This document shows, piece after piece, positions 25,163 through 34,316 of a stretch of DNA of 44,970 bases. Position 1 is the stretch's first letter, and the number at the start of each line of letters is the position of its first letter. The notes beneath the pieces are model-generated. The model was not told the origin of the DNA. It did not search any database and saw nothing but the letters and a program-made list of their open reading frames with translations. The position numbers and the translations under genes are program-made. Where the stretch lies: contig JAZKGQ010000013.1 in the NCBI GenBank assembly GCA_040385825.1, forward strand, positions 1-44,970, in the 5' to 3' direction. The stretch comes from JANNNF01 sp040385825 (GTDB taxonomy: Bacteria > Pseudomonadota > Alphaproteobacteria > Rhodobacterales > Rhodobacteraceae).

Positions 25163-26239
25163 TCAGGCAAAGCGGGCGGGCGACAGGGCGGCGATCAGGC
25201 TGGCGTCCAGCCCGGTCGGCCTTCCGCCGATCAGGTCGGCGGCAAGCTGGCTGGCGGCGGGGCAGGACTGGAACCCCTGACCGCCCTGACCTGCCAGCCA
25301 GAAGAAGGCAGGTTCTGCAGGGTCGGCCCCGATCACCAGGGTCCGGTCCGGGCTGAAGGTGCGCAGACCCGCCCAGTTGGCCAGCAGGCGGGTGACGGGT
25401 TCGGTCACAAACTCCTCATACCGGGCCAGCCCTTCGGCCAGCACCATGTCATCGGCATAGGCGTCATGCGGGGCCATCAGGTGTTCTTCGGCGGGCGACA
25501 CGATCAGCGCGCCGGCGTCGGGCTTGAAATACCACGATTCAGACGGGCCAAACACCATGGGCCAGCGCGACACATCATGGCCACCGGGCGCAGGAATGCG
25601 CGCCATCGACCGCCGGTAGGGGGTAAAGCCCAGGGGCCGGATGCCCGCCATCTGCGCCACCTGATCCACCCATGCGCCTGCGGCGTTGATCAGGATGCGC
25701 GCGGTCACATCGCCACCCGGCAGGGTGACGCGCCAGCCTTCGGCGGTTCTGGCAATAGCACTGACCGGACATTTCAGCCGGATTTCTGCACCATTGGCCT
25801 TGGCGCTTCGTACAAAACCCTGCAACAACAGGTCGGTGTCAATGTCCCATGCATGGTCCGCGACTGCGGCAAAGCCGACCGTTTCGGGGTTCAGGATGGG
25901 CACCAGACTGCGGGCGTGATCCAGACTGACGGGGCTAAACTCCATCGCCGCCACGTCCTGCGCAAAGGCGTCAGCCTCATCCGCCCGCGCCAGCACCATC
26001 ATGCCGCGGGGCGACAGCACGCCCGGACTGCCATGAAAGAACGCCCCCGACGCCAGCGACAATTCCACCACCGCAGGCGCGCCGTAGCGGGGTTCATACA
26101 TCGCGGCCGACCGGCCCGAGGCGTGATGGGCCAGCGAGGCTTCGGCCTCGGCCACCAGAACAGTCCCCATCGGGGCCAGCCGGGCTGCGGCGGAAATTCC
26201 GGCGATGCCGCCGCCGATGATCAGAAAATCGTAATCCAT
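25163..26239 (-). CDS. FAD-dependent oxidoreductase, DAO/DadA type
   Basis: This is a 358-residue flavoprotein of the D-amino-acid oxidase superfamily. It begins with the dinucleotide-binding motif MDYDFLIIGGGIAGISAAARLA, followed by a second-strand acid (VAEAEA). HHASGRSAAMYEPRYG is typical of the family, and the C-terminal FAD contact is WLAGQGGQGFQ. Likely activity is oxidation of an amine or amino acid, but the substrate cannot be read from the sequence. ATG 26239 begins the FAD motif. It lies after the purine operon on the same strand but behind a strong terminator, so it need not belong to that pathway. Confidence 0.85.
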   Translation of the reverse strand: MDYDFLIIGGGIAGISAAARLAPMGTVLVAEAEASLAHHASGRSAAMYEPRYGAPAVVELSLASGAFFHGSPGVLSPRGMMVLARADEADAFAQDVAAMEFSPVSLDHARSLVPILNPETVGFAAVADHAWDIDTDLLLQGFVRSAKANGAEIRLKCPVSAIARTAEGWRVTLPGGDVTARILINAAGAWVDQVAQMAGIRPLGFTPYRRSMARIPAPGGHDVSRWPMVFGPSESWYFKPDAGALIVSPAEEHLMAPHDAYADDMVLAEGLARYEEFVTEPVTRLLANWAGLRTFSPDRTLVIGADPAEPAFFWLAGQGGQGFQSCPAASQLAADLIGGRPTGLDASLIAALSPARFA

Positions 26240-26290
26240 GGGGTGCAATCTGCCAGTCTGGCCCGGAAAGGAAAAGGGGCGGCAAACGAA

Positions 26291-26317
26291 AAAGGCCCGC
26301 CAGCGCGGCGGGCCTTT
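26291..26317 (-). terminator. Rho-independent terminator after the BMP binding-protein gene
   Basis: AAAGGCCCGCC (26291-26301) pairs perfectly over 11 bases with GGCGGGCCTTT (26307-26317) around a 5-base loop. On the minus strand the stem ends in T-rich sequence. It lies 17 bases after the stop of the binding-protein gene and ends the xdh/BMP operon. Confidence 0.88.
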
Positions 26318-26334
26318 CGTCAGGGTTTGCAGGC

Positions 26335-27420
26335 TTACTTCGGAATGTCGCCGACAATGCCTTCCAGGTAGAAATCCATGCCGCCAAAGTCGGCATCGGT
26401 TGCGACCACACCATCGGCCAGCCACGGGGTGCCGTCCTGCTTGTTCAGCGGCCCGGTGAAGGGGTGGTAGGTGCCCGCCGCGATGGAGGCCGCCAGCGCC
26501 TCGGCCTCCGCCTTCACTTCGGCGGGGACTGCATCGGTGATCTCGCCGATCTGCACTTCACCGCCCGCAATCCCGGCCCAGGTGTCTTTCTGCGTGTAGG
26601 TGCCGTCCAGCAGCGCGCCGACGCGTTCGACATAATAGGGCGCCCAGTTGTCGATGATCGACGACACCCGCGGGCTGGGCTTGTATTCCGACATGTCGGA
26701 GGCCTGACCAAAGCCGATCACGCCGGGGGTCTTGGCAGCCTCGGCCAGGGGGGCGGTGGAATCGGTGTGCTGCAAGATCACGTCGACGCCCTGTTCGATC
26801 AGCGCCTTGGCCGAATCCGCCTCTTTTGCGGGGTCGAACCAGGTGTAGGCCCAGACCACCGACATGGTGACATCGGGGTTCACCTTCTTGGCGTGGATGA
26901 AGGACGCGTTGATGCCCTGAATGACCTCGGGGATCGGGAACGACCCGATATAGCCGATCTTGTTGGATTTGGTCATCCGGCCGGCAATCGTGCCCATCAC
27001 GGCGCGGCCTTCGTAGAAGCGGGCGTTATAGGTGGACACGTTGGGATAGTCGCGCTTGAAGCCGGTGGCATGTTCAAACTTCACATCGGGGAATTTGGCG
27101 GCAACCGCGTTGGTTGCGTCCATATAGCCGAACGAGGTGGTGAAGATGATCTTGCAGCCCGACAGCGCCATCTGCGTCAGCACGCGTTCGGCATCGGCCC
27201 CTTCGGGCACGTTTTCCTGAAAGGTACTGGCATCAACCTTGTCTCCAAAGGCCTCAATCACAGCCAGACGGCCCTGATCGTGCTGATATGTCCAGCCGCC
27301 ATCGCCCACCGGGCCGACATAGACCCAGCAGGCCTTGAGTTTGTCTTGCGCAAACGCCGCCCCGCCAAATGCCAAGGTAGCAGCCATGGTGACAGTGGCC
27401 AGCAAAGTTCTGCGATTCAT
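26335..27420 (-). CDS. BMP-family ABC transporter substrate-binding protein (purine/nucleoside type)
   Basis: This is the periplasmic binding protein of the BMP/PnrA family, which binds nucleosides or related purines. The 361-residue precursor begins MNRRTLLATVTMAATLAFGG with a signal peptide cut after AFA; the RR pair leaves Tat export possible. Family stretches include ACWVYVGPVGDGGWTYQHDQGR, FTTSFGYMDATNAVAAKFPDVKFEHATG, YEGRAVMGTIAGRMTKSNKIGYIGSFPIPEVIQGINAF-like sequence and VDVILQHTDSTA. It is the last gene of the xdhABC-transporter operon, preceded by a hairpin. Purine specificity is inferred from linkage to xanthine dehydrogenase. Confidence 0.9.
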   Translation of the reverse strand: MNRRTLLATVTMAATLAFGGAAFAQDKLKACWVYVGPVGDGGWTYQHDQGRLAVIEAFGDKVDASTFQENVPEGADAERVLTQMALSGCKIIFTTSFGYMDATNAVAAKFPDVKFEHATGFKRDYPNVSTYNARFYEGRAVMGTIAGRMTKSNKIGYIGSFPIPEVIQGINASFIHAKKVNPDVTMSVVWAYTWFDPAKEADSAKALIEQGVDVILQHTDSTAPLAEAAKTPGVIGFGQASDMSEYKPSPRVSSIIDNWAPYYVERVGALLDGTYTQKDTWAGIAGGEVQIGEITDAVPAEVKAEAEALAASIAAGTYHPFTGPLNKQDGTPWLADGVVATDADFGGMDFYLEGIVGDIPK

Positions 27421-27441
27421 ATGGTCGTCTCCCCATTGGTT

Positions 27442-27457
27442 GGGGGCTTGTGCCCCC
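27442..27457 (-). promoter_or_regulatory. Intercistronic hairpin before the BMP gene
   Basis: GGGGGC and GCCCCC form a 6-base stem around a tetraloop (ACAA on the minus strand) between the permease stop and the ribosome site (GGGGAG) of the binding-protein gene. It probably shields the downstream message, allowing more binding protein than permease. Confidence 0.5.
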
Positions 27458-27470
27458 GGTTTGTTAAGCC

Positions 27471-28400
27471 TCAGCGTGAGGCGTGGAAATTCTGGCCCAG
27501 GGCCGCGGGCGCGTTCAGTGAGGCGCGCCCTTTGCCCGAGGACATGACCACCAGCACCAGAATGGTTATCAGATACGGGGCCATCGACAAGTATTCGACC
27601 GGGATGCCCGATCCTGCTGCCTGCAAATTCAGCTGCAACACGGTGATGCCGCCAAAAAGATAGGCACCCAGCAGGACGCGCCAAGGTTTCCAGCTGGCAA
27701 AGACCACGATTGCCAGGGCGATCCAGCCTGCGCCCGCCGTGATGCCATCGGTCCATTGCGGCACCCGGATCAGGCTCAGATACGCGCCGCCCACCCCCGC
27801 CATGGCCCCGCCAAACAGGATCGCCAGCACCCGGATGCGTGTGACCTTGTAGCCAAGCGCATGGGCCGCATCATGGCTTTCGCCCACCGCGCGCAGGATC
27901 AGCCCCGCGCGCGTCACCTTCAGGACGTAAGCCACCGCCGCAATCACCGCGACGGAAAAATACACCACCCAGTCATGGCCGAACAGCACCCGGCCAAAGA
28001 ACGGCAGGTCCGCCAGCGGCCCGAAGGGCACGGCGCCGGTCATCGGCGGCTTGATGCCGACATAGCCCTGCCCGATCAGGCTGGACAGGCCCAGCCCGAA
28101 CAGCGTCAGCGCAAGGCCGGTCGCCACCTGATTGGTCAGCAGATACTGGGTCAGCAGCGCAAAGATCAGCGCCAGCGCCGCCGCCCCGACCGCCCCGCCG
28201 ACAAAGCCCAGATAGGGGTTGCCGGTTTCCACCGCCGTCACGAAGCCGCAGACCGCCCCCATGATCATCATGCCCTCGACCCCGAGGTTCAGCACACCGG
28301 CCTTTTCCACCACCAGCTCGCCGATCGCCGCCAGCAGGATCGGCACCGAGGCCACCATCAGCGACGCGATCAGCAGGCTGGGGTCTATGCTGCCAAACAT
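27471..28400 (-). CDS. BMP-type ABC transporter permease (second subunit)
   Basis: This is an inner-membrane permease of 309 residues with eight or more hydrophobic segments. Recognisable parts are GELVVEKAGVLNLGVEGMMIMGAV (about 27-50), the conserved opening of this permease family, and AVGESHDAAHALGYKVTRIRV (about 175-195), the coupling-loop region. ATG 28400 overlaps the stop of the first permease by one base (TGATG). The upstream extension of the frame is antisense-like shadow. It forms a heterodimer channel with the first permease. Confidence 0.9.
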   Translation of the reverse strand: MFGSIDPSLLIASLMVASVPILLAAIGELVVEKAGVLNLGVEGMMIMGAVCGFVTAVETGNPYLGFVGGAVGAAALALIFALLTQYLLTNQVATGLALTLFGLGLSSLIGQGYVGIKPPMTGAVPFGPLADLPFFGRVLFGHDWVVYFSVAVIAAVAYVLKVTRAGLILRAVGESHDAAHALGYKVTRIRVLAILFGGAMAGVGGAYLSLIRVPQWTDGITAGAGWIALAIVVFASWKPWRVLLGAYLFGGITVLQLNLQAAGSGIPVEYLSMAPYLITILVLVVMSSGKGRASLNAPAALGQNFHASR

Positions 28401-29482
28401 CAGGCGATCCTCCGGTTGGTCCAGGTCAGGCGAAAGTTGGACAGGATGTCGCAGGCCAGCAGGAAAAACAGCAGCATGCCCTGAAACGCCTGTATCGCCG
28501 CCGAGGGCAGGCCAAGGTTGGTCGAGGCCATCTCGCCGCCGATATAGGTCAGCGCCATCAGCAACCCCGCCAGCAGGATGCCGACCGGGTTCAGCCGACC
28601 CAGAAAGGCCACGATAATGGCGGTAAAGCCATAGCCCACGTTGAAATCTATGGTGATCTGGCCTGCGGGGCCTGTCACCTCGAACAACCCCGCCATGCCG
28701 GCCAGGGCCCCCGACAGGCCAAGGCACAGCACGACCAGACGGTTCGGGGCGACCCCGGCAAAGCGGGCGGCGCGGGGGGCCTGGCCTGCCAGCTTGATGT
28801 GAAAGCCAAGGATGTGGCGTTGCAGCAGCACATACGCCGCAATCACCGCAATGAATGCCGCCACCACGCCCCAGTGCATCCCCGTGCCCGCAATCAGTTC
28901 CGGGTTCGACGCGGCGGGATACTGCGCAAAGTTGCGGCTGCCGGGAAAGCCCGCGCCTTCAGGGTTGCGCAGAAACCCCGTCGCCGCCTTGGCCAGAATG
29001 GTCTGCGCCACATAGACCAGCAGCAAGGACACGAGGATTTCGTTGGTGTTGAAGCGGGTTTTCAGAATGGCCGGGATCATCGCCCAGACCCAACCGCCAA
29101 ACGCGCCTGCCACCACCATCACCGGATAGATCAGCCGGTTTTCGGTCGGGAACAGCGCGAGGCCCACCGAGGCCCCGAAAATGGCCCCCATGATGTACTG
29201 CCCTTCGGCCCCGATGTTCCAGATCCCCGCCCGGAACCCCAAGGACAGGCCAAGCGCAATCAGGATCAACGGCCCCGCCTTCACCAGCAACTGGCCGCGG
29301 AAATAAAAGGCGAACTCGCCGAACAGCGGATCCCAGAAGATGGTGCGAATGGCCTCAATGGGGTTCTTGCCAAGGATGGCGAACATGATGCCCCCGGCGA
29401 TCATGGTCAGCACCACCGCCAGTACCGGGGTTGCCACCGCCCAGAACCGCGACGGCGAGGCGCGTTTTTCCAGCCTCAGCAT
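28400..29482 (-). CDS. BMP-type ABC transporter permease (first subunit)
   Basis: This is a 360-residue permease with about nine hydrophobic segments, the family partner of the next gene. Typical sequences are KNPIEAIRTIFWDPLFG (about 40-56), LGLSLGFRAGIWNIGAEGQYIMGAI and GQAPRAARFAGVAPNRLVVL (coupling loop). ATG 29482 is chosen; it follows GGGGG and begins MLRLEKRASPSRFW. Two AT-rich hairpins lie between it and the ATPase gene. Confidence 0.9.
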   Translation of the reverse strand: MLRLEKRASPSRFWAVATPVLAVVLTMIAGGIMFAILGKNPIEAIRTIFWDPLFGEFAFYFRGQLLVKAGPLILIALGLSLGFRAGIWNIGAEGQYIMGAIFGASVGLALFPTENRLIYPVMVVAGAFGGWVWAMIPAILKTRFNTNEILVSLLLVYVAQTILAKAATGFLRNPEGAGFPGSRNFAQYPAASNPELIAGTGMHWGVVAAFIAVIAAYVLLQRHILGFHIKLAGQAPRAARFAGVAPNRLVVLCLGLSGALAGMAGLFEVTGPAGQITIDFNVGYGFTAIIVAFLGRLNPVGILLAGLLMALTYIGGEMASTNLGLPSAAIQAFQGMLLFFLLACDILSNFRLTWTNRRIA

Positions 29483-29497
29483 AGGTGCAACCCCCAA

Positions 29498-29539
29498 AAT
29501 CCTTTGAAGGATTCTTGCAATTTTCCTTGAAGAAAATTG
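29498..29539. repeat. Two consecutive AT-rich hairpins
   Basis: AATCCTT/AAGGATT (29498-29504 and 29507-29513, loop TG) is followed four bases later by CAATTTTC/GAAAATTG (29518-29525 and 29532-29539, loop CTTGAA). Both are perfect. They are much richer in AT than the surrounding coding DNA and lie between the ATPase and permease genes of the operon. They may be an mRNA processing site, an internal attenuator or a dispersed repeat. Confidence 0.7.
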
Positions 29540-29549
29540 TCTGGCCCCA

Positions 29550-31052
29550 TCATGCCGCCCCCCCGCCCATCATCAATCCGATCTCGTCCACCGTCAGCCC
29601 CTGCACCGGGCGCGGTGCGGTCAGCCGCCCGCCGTTCAGCGCGGCAAAGCTGTCTGCGACCTCCAGCAACTCGTCGAGATCCTGACTGATCACCACCACC
29701 GCCGCCCCGCCTGCCGCGCGGTCCAGAATGGCCTGCCGGATCGACGCCGCAGCCGAGGCATCGACCCCCCAGGTCGGCTGGTTGATCACGATGACCGATG
29801 GGGTCTGGCTCAACTCGCGCCCCACCACGAATTTCTGCAAGTTCCCGCCCGACAGCGCCCGTGCCGCCACATGCGTACCGGGGGTGCGCACGTCAAATTC
29901 CTTGACGATGCTGTCGGCAAAATCCCCCGTCGCGGCCCAGTCGATGAAGCCGTTCCTGACCAGCCCCTTGCGCACCGCCCCCGACAGCAGCGCATTTTCC
30001 ACCAAGGACATGTCCGGGGCCGCCGCATGGCCCAGCCGTTCCTCGGGCGCCGCCACCAGCCCCGCCGCGCGCCGCGCGTTCGGCCCCTTGTCGCCCATCG
30101 GAACCCCTGCGATCTTCACCGCCGCAGACCCGGATTTCAGCTCGCCCGACAGGGCCAGCAGCAATTCGTCCTGCCCGTTGCCCGCCACCCCTGCAATGCC
30201 CAGCACCTCGCCCTTGCGCACCGCAAAGCTGAGGTTTTTCAACGATGTGCCAAACGGAATTGGGGATTCCACCGACAGCCCCGCCACCTCCAGCGCCACC
30301 GCGCCCTTGGCCGCGCCCGACCGCGCGGGTGGCGTCAGCACGGTGCCCACCATCAGTTCCGCCAGTTCGCGCGCCGAGCGGTCCCTTGGCGTGCAGGTCG
30401 CCACCACCTTGCCCCGCCGCAGGATCGTGGCCGCGTCACACAGGCTGCGGATCTCCTCCAGCTTGTGGCTGATATACAGGATCGCGGTGCCTTCCGCCGC
30501 CAGTTGCCGCAGGGTGCGGAACAGGATGTCCACCTCTTGCGGGGTCAGAACGCTTGTCGGTTCATCCATGATCAGCAGCTTGGGGTCTTGCAGCAGGCAG
30601 CGCACGATTTCCACCCGCTGGCGTTCGCCTGCCGACAGATCGCCCACCATGCGGGCGGGGTCCAGCGGCAGGCCATACGCCTCGGACACCGACCTGATCT
30701 TGCCGGACAACTCCCGCATGGGGGGCGGGTTTTCCATGCCCAGGGCCACGTTCTCGGCGACGTTCAGCGCCTCGAACAGGCTGAAATGCTGGAACACCAT
30801 GCCCACGCCCGCCGCCCGCGCCTGCCCCGGCTTGGCGGGGGCATAGGGCTGGCCGCGCAGGGTCATGCGGCCTGCGTCCGGCTTGACCAGCCCGTAGATC
30901 ATCTTGACCAGCGTGGATTTGCCGGCACCATTTTCACCCAGCAAGGCATGCACCTCGCCCACCCCGATGGTGAGGCTGACATCGCTGTTGGCGACGACGC
31001 CGGGATAGGCCTTGGTCAGGGCCTCGACACGCAGCAATTCCGGTTTTGTCAT
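29550..31052 (-). CDS. BMP-type ABC transporter ATPase with two ABC domains
   Basis: This is a 500-residue double ATPase. The N-terminal domain has Walker A GENGAGKS (39-46), signature LSAGE (139-143) and Walker B IMDEPT (161-166). The C-terminal domain has a degenerate P-loop (GVAGNGQDE), signature LSGGN and VINQPTWGVD, as is normal for this family, so only the first site is expected to be fully active. It energises import through the two permeases that follow. The ATG overlaps the xdhC stop (ATGA), tying transport and xanthine dehydrogenase into one transcript and coupling their translation. Confidence 0.93.
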   Translation of the reverse strand: MTKPELLRVEALTKAYPGVVANSDVSLTIGVGEVHALLGENGAGKSTLVKMIYGLVKPDAGRMTLRGQPYAPAKPGQARAAGVGMVFQHFSLFEALNVAENVALGMENPPPMRELSGKIRSVSEAYGLPLDPARMVGDLSAGERQRVEIVRCLLQDPKLLIMDEPTSVLTPQEVDILFRTLRQLAAEGTAILYISHKLEEIRSLCDAATILRRGKVVATCTPRDRSARELAELMVGTVLTPPARSGAAKGAVALEVAGLSVESPIPFGTSLKNLSFAVRKGEVLGIAGVAGNGQDELLLALSGELKSGSAAVKIAGVPMGDKGPNARRAAGLVAAPEERLGHAAAPDMSLVENALLSGAVRKGLVRNGFIDWAATGDFADSIVKEFDVRTPGTHVAARALSGGNLQKFVVGRELSQTPSVIVINQPTWGVDASAAASIRQAILDRAAGGAAVVVISQDLDELLEVADSFAALNGGRLTAPRPVQGLTVDEIGLMMGGGAA

Positions 31053-31993
31053 CCCACCGCCCCTATCCGCGCTGCGTCTGTCCGCGCCTTCAGAAATTCT
31101 GCCGCAACACCAACCGCAATCGCCTGCGGATGCTTGCCAAGCGACGGGTCGCCGATCGGGCAGTCGATGCGGGAAATACTGTGGGCGTCATGCCCCAAAG
31201 CAGCAAGCCGCGACCGGAACCGCGCCCATTTGGTCCCAGAGCCGATCAGTCCCGCACGGGCAAAGCCATGGGCCAGCAGGCGGTGGCAAAGATCAAGGTC
31301 AATCGCGTGGCTGTAGGTCAGGATCAGATGTTCCGCCGTCACAGGGGCCAGGGCGACCGCCAGTCCGGGGTCGGCCACCGGCAGGGCGCGCACACCCATG
31401 GGCACCACACCCGGAAACCGGTCCGCCGCCACATCGACCCAGGTGATGGCGACCTGCGGCAAGGGGGCCAGCACGCCCACCAAAGCCCGCCCCACATGGC
31501 CCGCCCCCCAGACCCAGACCTGCCGGGCCGGATGCAGCACCGGCTCGATGAACCAGCCCTGCACGATGCCGGGGCCGGGCAATTCCCCCGTGCTGCGCGC
31601 GCGGGCCAGCACCCGCGCCACGGCCAAAGGCATCGCCCCGCCGCGCAAGGGGCGCGCAATCACTCCGGCCTCGGGCACCGGCAAACTGCCCGCATCATAG
31701 ACTTCGGTCAGCAAGGTCACCGCCCCGCCGCAGCACTGGCCCAAGGCCGGCCCAAGCGGCACACGGGTAACCCGCGTGCCCCCGCCCAGCATCGCCCGCG
31801 CCGCCTGCACCGCCTGCCATTCCAGCGCGCCGCCGCCGATGGTGCCCGACTGGCCCCCCTCGTCAGACCTGTCCGCCCAGACCAGCATCGCCGCCCCCAC
31901 CTCACGCGGGCTGCTGCCCTCAAACGCGGCGATCACCACCCGTGCCACCGGGCCGCGCGCCACCGCCGCTGTCAGGCCGCCCAGATCAAACAT
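31049..31993 (-). CDS. xdhC: XdhC, molybdenum cofactor chaperone for xanthine dehydrogenase
   Basis: XdhC binds the molybdenum cofactor, supports its sulfuration and delivers it to XdhB. The 314-residue protein shows EGSSPREVGAAMLV (25-38), SGTIGGGALEW (49-59) and QCCGG (86-90), all characteristic of the XdhC/CoxI family, plus a C-terminal Rossmann-like domain (VWVWGAGHVGRALVGVLAPL). ATG 31993 lies inside the last codons of xdhB (8-base overlap). It overlaps the transporter ATPase by ATGA. Confidence 0.93.
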   Translation of the reverse strand: MFDLGGLTAAVARGPVARVVIAAFEGSSPREVGAAMLVWADRSDEGGQSGTIGGGALEWQAVQAARAMLGGGTRVTRVPLGPALGQCCGGAVTLLTEVYDAGSLPVPEAGVIARPLRGGAMPLAVARVLARARSTGELPGPGIVQGWFIEPVLHPARQVWVWGAGHVGRALVGVLAPLPQVAITWVDVAADRFPGVVPMGVRALPVADPGLAVALAPVTAEHLILTYSHAIDLDLCHRLLAHGFARAGLIGSGTKWARFRSRLAALGHDAHSISRIDCPIGDPSLGKHPQAIAVGVAAEFLKARTDAARIGAVG

Positions 31994-34316
31994 GGCGCTG
32001 CCGTCCCACGGCGGCCAGCACGCGTTCCGCTGTCGCAGGCGCGTCCAGCGCGGGGTAGACCGACCCGTCGCCGCAGGCCGCCACCGCATCGCTCAGCGCC
32101 ATCAGCGCCGATATGCCCAGCATCAGCGGGGGTTCCCCCACGGCCTTGGATTTGCCCACCGTCTCCTCGCGGTTGGGCCGCCCCCACAGGGCCACGTTGA
32201 ACACCCGCGGGCGGTCGGAACAGGCGGGGATCTTGTAGGTGCTGGGCGCATGGGTGCGCAGATCGCCCTTGGCGTCCCACACCAGTTCTTCCGTCGTCAG
32301 CCAGCCCGCGCCCTGAACGTAAGCCCCCTCGACCTGCCCGATGTCCAGCGCCGGGTTCAGGCTGGTGCCGGTGTCATGTAGAATATCCGCCCGCAAAATG
32401 CGGTTCTCGCCTGTCAGGGTATCAATCACCACCTCGGTCACCGCCGCCCCATAGGCGAAATACAGGAACGGTCGCCCCGTGCCACGCACCCTGTCCCACA
32501 CGATCTTGGGCGTCGCATAAAACCCGGTCGAGGACAGCGACACCCGCGCCTGATAGGCCCATCCCGCCACCTGCGCAAAGCCGTAGGCCTCGCCCCCCAC
32601 ATGCACCAACCCGCCCGCAAAGCGCACCTCTGCGGGCAAAACCCCATGCTTGTCGGCAATGAACGCAGCCATCCGGCCCCGGATCACCTCACAGGCGGCC
32701 TTGGCCGCCATGCCGTTCAGGTCAGACCCCGAGCTTGCCGCCGTGGCACTGGTGTTGGGCACCTTTGCGGTATCCGTCGCGGTGATCTTGACCTGTCCCG
32801 CATCCACCCCGAACGCGCTCGCCGCCACCTGCGCCACCTTCTGAAACAGCCCTTGCCCCATCTCGGTGCCGCCGTGGTTCAGATGGATCGACCCATCCTG
32901 ATACACATGCACCAAAGCCCCGGCCTGATTGAGCCATGTCAGCGTAAACGAAATCCCGAACTTCACCGGCGTCAGCGCAATCCCCCGCTTCAACACCGGG
33001 TTGCCCGCATTCCACGCCGCAATCGCCGCCCGCCGCGCGTGGTAGCCTGACGACGCCTCCAGCGCCGCCACCAGATCATGCCCGATGAAATCCTCCACCG
33101 GCATATGGTAGGGCGTTGTCTGCGGGATCATCTGTTCATAAATATCCCCGCCGGAGGCTCCCGCCCCCTCCGCCATCGCGGCATAGAAATTCAGCCGCCG
33201 CACCTCCAACCCATCCCGCCCGACCGCAAAGGCGATGTGGTCCATCACCCGCTCGATCCCCAGCATCCCCTGCGGCCCGCCAAAGCCGCGAAAGGCGGTG
33301 GCGCTTTGGGTGTTGGTGCGCAACCGGTGGCTCTCGATCCTGATATGCGGCAGGTGATAGCAGTTGTCGGCATGCAGCATGGCGCGGTCGGCCACCGGAA
33401 GGCTCAGATCCTGCGCCCAGCCACAGCGGACCAGATGGGTGAACTCCACCCCCGTCACCCGGCCCTGATCATCGCATCCGGCACGATACTTGATGCGCAG
33501 ATCGTGCCGTTTGCCGGTGATAATCATGTCATCGTCGCGGTCATAGCGCATCTTGCAGGGTCGGCCCGTGGCGTGCGCCGCCACGGCGCAGGCGATGGCC
33601 AGCGCATTGCCCTGCGATTCCTTCCCGCCAAACCCGCCGCCCATCCGCCGCACCTCGACCCGCACCGCCGACATCGGCAGGTGCAGGGCATGGGCCACCT
33701 TGTGCTGGATCTCGGTCGGGTGCTGGGTCGACGAATGCACCAGCATATCGCCACCTTCCAGCGGCAGGCAGGCGGCAACCTGTCCCTCCAGATAAAAGTG
33801 CTCCTGCCCCCCCACCTCGAAACTGCCCTCGACCACATGGGCCGCGCTGGTGATGGCCTGGGCGGCATCGCCCTTGGCCCAGACCACGGGGCCGGATTCA
33901 AAGCGGGAATTGGCCGCAAGCGCGTCATCCACCGTCAGGATGGCGGGCAGATCGGTATAAGTGATCTTGCCCAGACGCGCGGCCTTGCGTGCGGCAAGGT
34001 GGCTGTCTGCCACCACCAGAAACACCGGCTGGCCGATGTAATGCACCGCCCCAACCGCCAGCAGCGGCTCGTCATGCGCCGAGGGGCTGCAATCGGGCAT
34101 GTCGGGAAAATCGGCGGCGGCATAGACGGCGAGCACACCGGGGGCGGCGCGGACCGCCGCCAGATCAATCGCCTCGATCACCGCATGGGCGCGGGTGGAC
34201 AGGCCAAAGGCCAGATGCAGCGCATTGGCGGGCAGGGGGATGTCGTCGGCATAGCGGGCGGCGCCTGTGACATGCAGGGGGGCCGCATCATGCGGCAGGG
34301 GCAGGCCGATGCTCAT
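31986..34316 (-). CDS. xdhB: Xanthine dehydrogenase, molybdenum-binding subunit
   Basis: This is the large subunit carrying the molybdopterin site that hydroxylates hypoxanthine and xanthine to urate. The 776-residue length is as expected for XdhB. Motifs visible: RRMGGGFGGKES near 230, TAFRGFGGPQGMLGIERVMDHIA, GGTEMGQGLFQKVAQVAA, and KAVGEPPLMLG near the end with E728 as the probable catalytic base. It works with XdhA as a heterotetramer in the cytoplasm. It overlaps xdhA upstream (ATGA) and xdhC downstream. Confidence 0.95.
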   Translation of the reverse strand: MSIGLPLPHDAAPLHVTGAARYADDIPLPANALHLAFGLSTRAHAVIEAIDLAAVRAAPGVLAVYAAADFPDMPDCSPSAHDEPLLAVGAVHYIGQPVFLVVADSHLAARKAARLGKITYTDLPAILTVDDALAANSRFESGPVVWAKGDAAQAITSAAHVVEGSFEVGGQEHFYLEGQVAACLPLEGGDMLVHSSTQHPTEIQHKVAHALHLPMSAVRVEVRRMGGGFGGKESQGNALAIACAVAAHATGRPCKMRYDRDDDMIITGKRHDLRIKYRAGCDDQGRVTGVEFTHLVRCGWAQDLSLPVADRAMLHADNCYHLPHIRIESHRLRTNTQSATAFRGFGGPQGMLGIERVMDHIAFAVGRDGLEVRRLNFYAAMAEGAGASGGDIYEQMIPQTTPYHMPVEDFIGHDLVAALEASSGYHARRAAIAAWNAGNPVLKRGIALTPVKFGISFTLTWLNQAGALVHVYQDGSIHLNHGGTEMGQGLFQKVAQVAASAFGVDAGQVKITATDTAKVPNTSATAASSGSDLNGMAAKAACEVIRGRMAAFIADKHGVLPAEVRFAGGLVHVGGEAYGFAQVAGWAYQARVSLSSTGFYATPKIVWDRVRGTGRPFLYFAYGAAVTEVVIDTLTGENRILRADILHDTGTSLNPALDIGQVEGAYVQGAGWLTTEELVWDAKGDLRTHAPSTYKIPACSDRPRVFNVALWGRPNREETVGKSKAVGEPPLMLGISALMALSDAVAACGDGSVYPALDAPATAERVLAAVGRQRHV

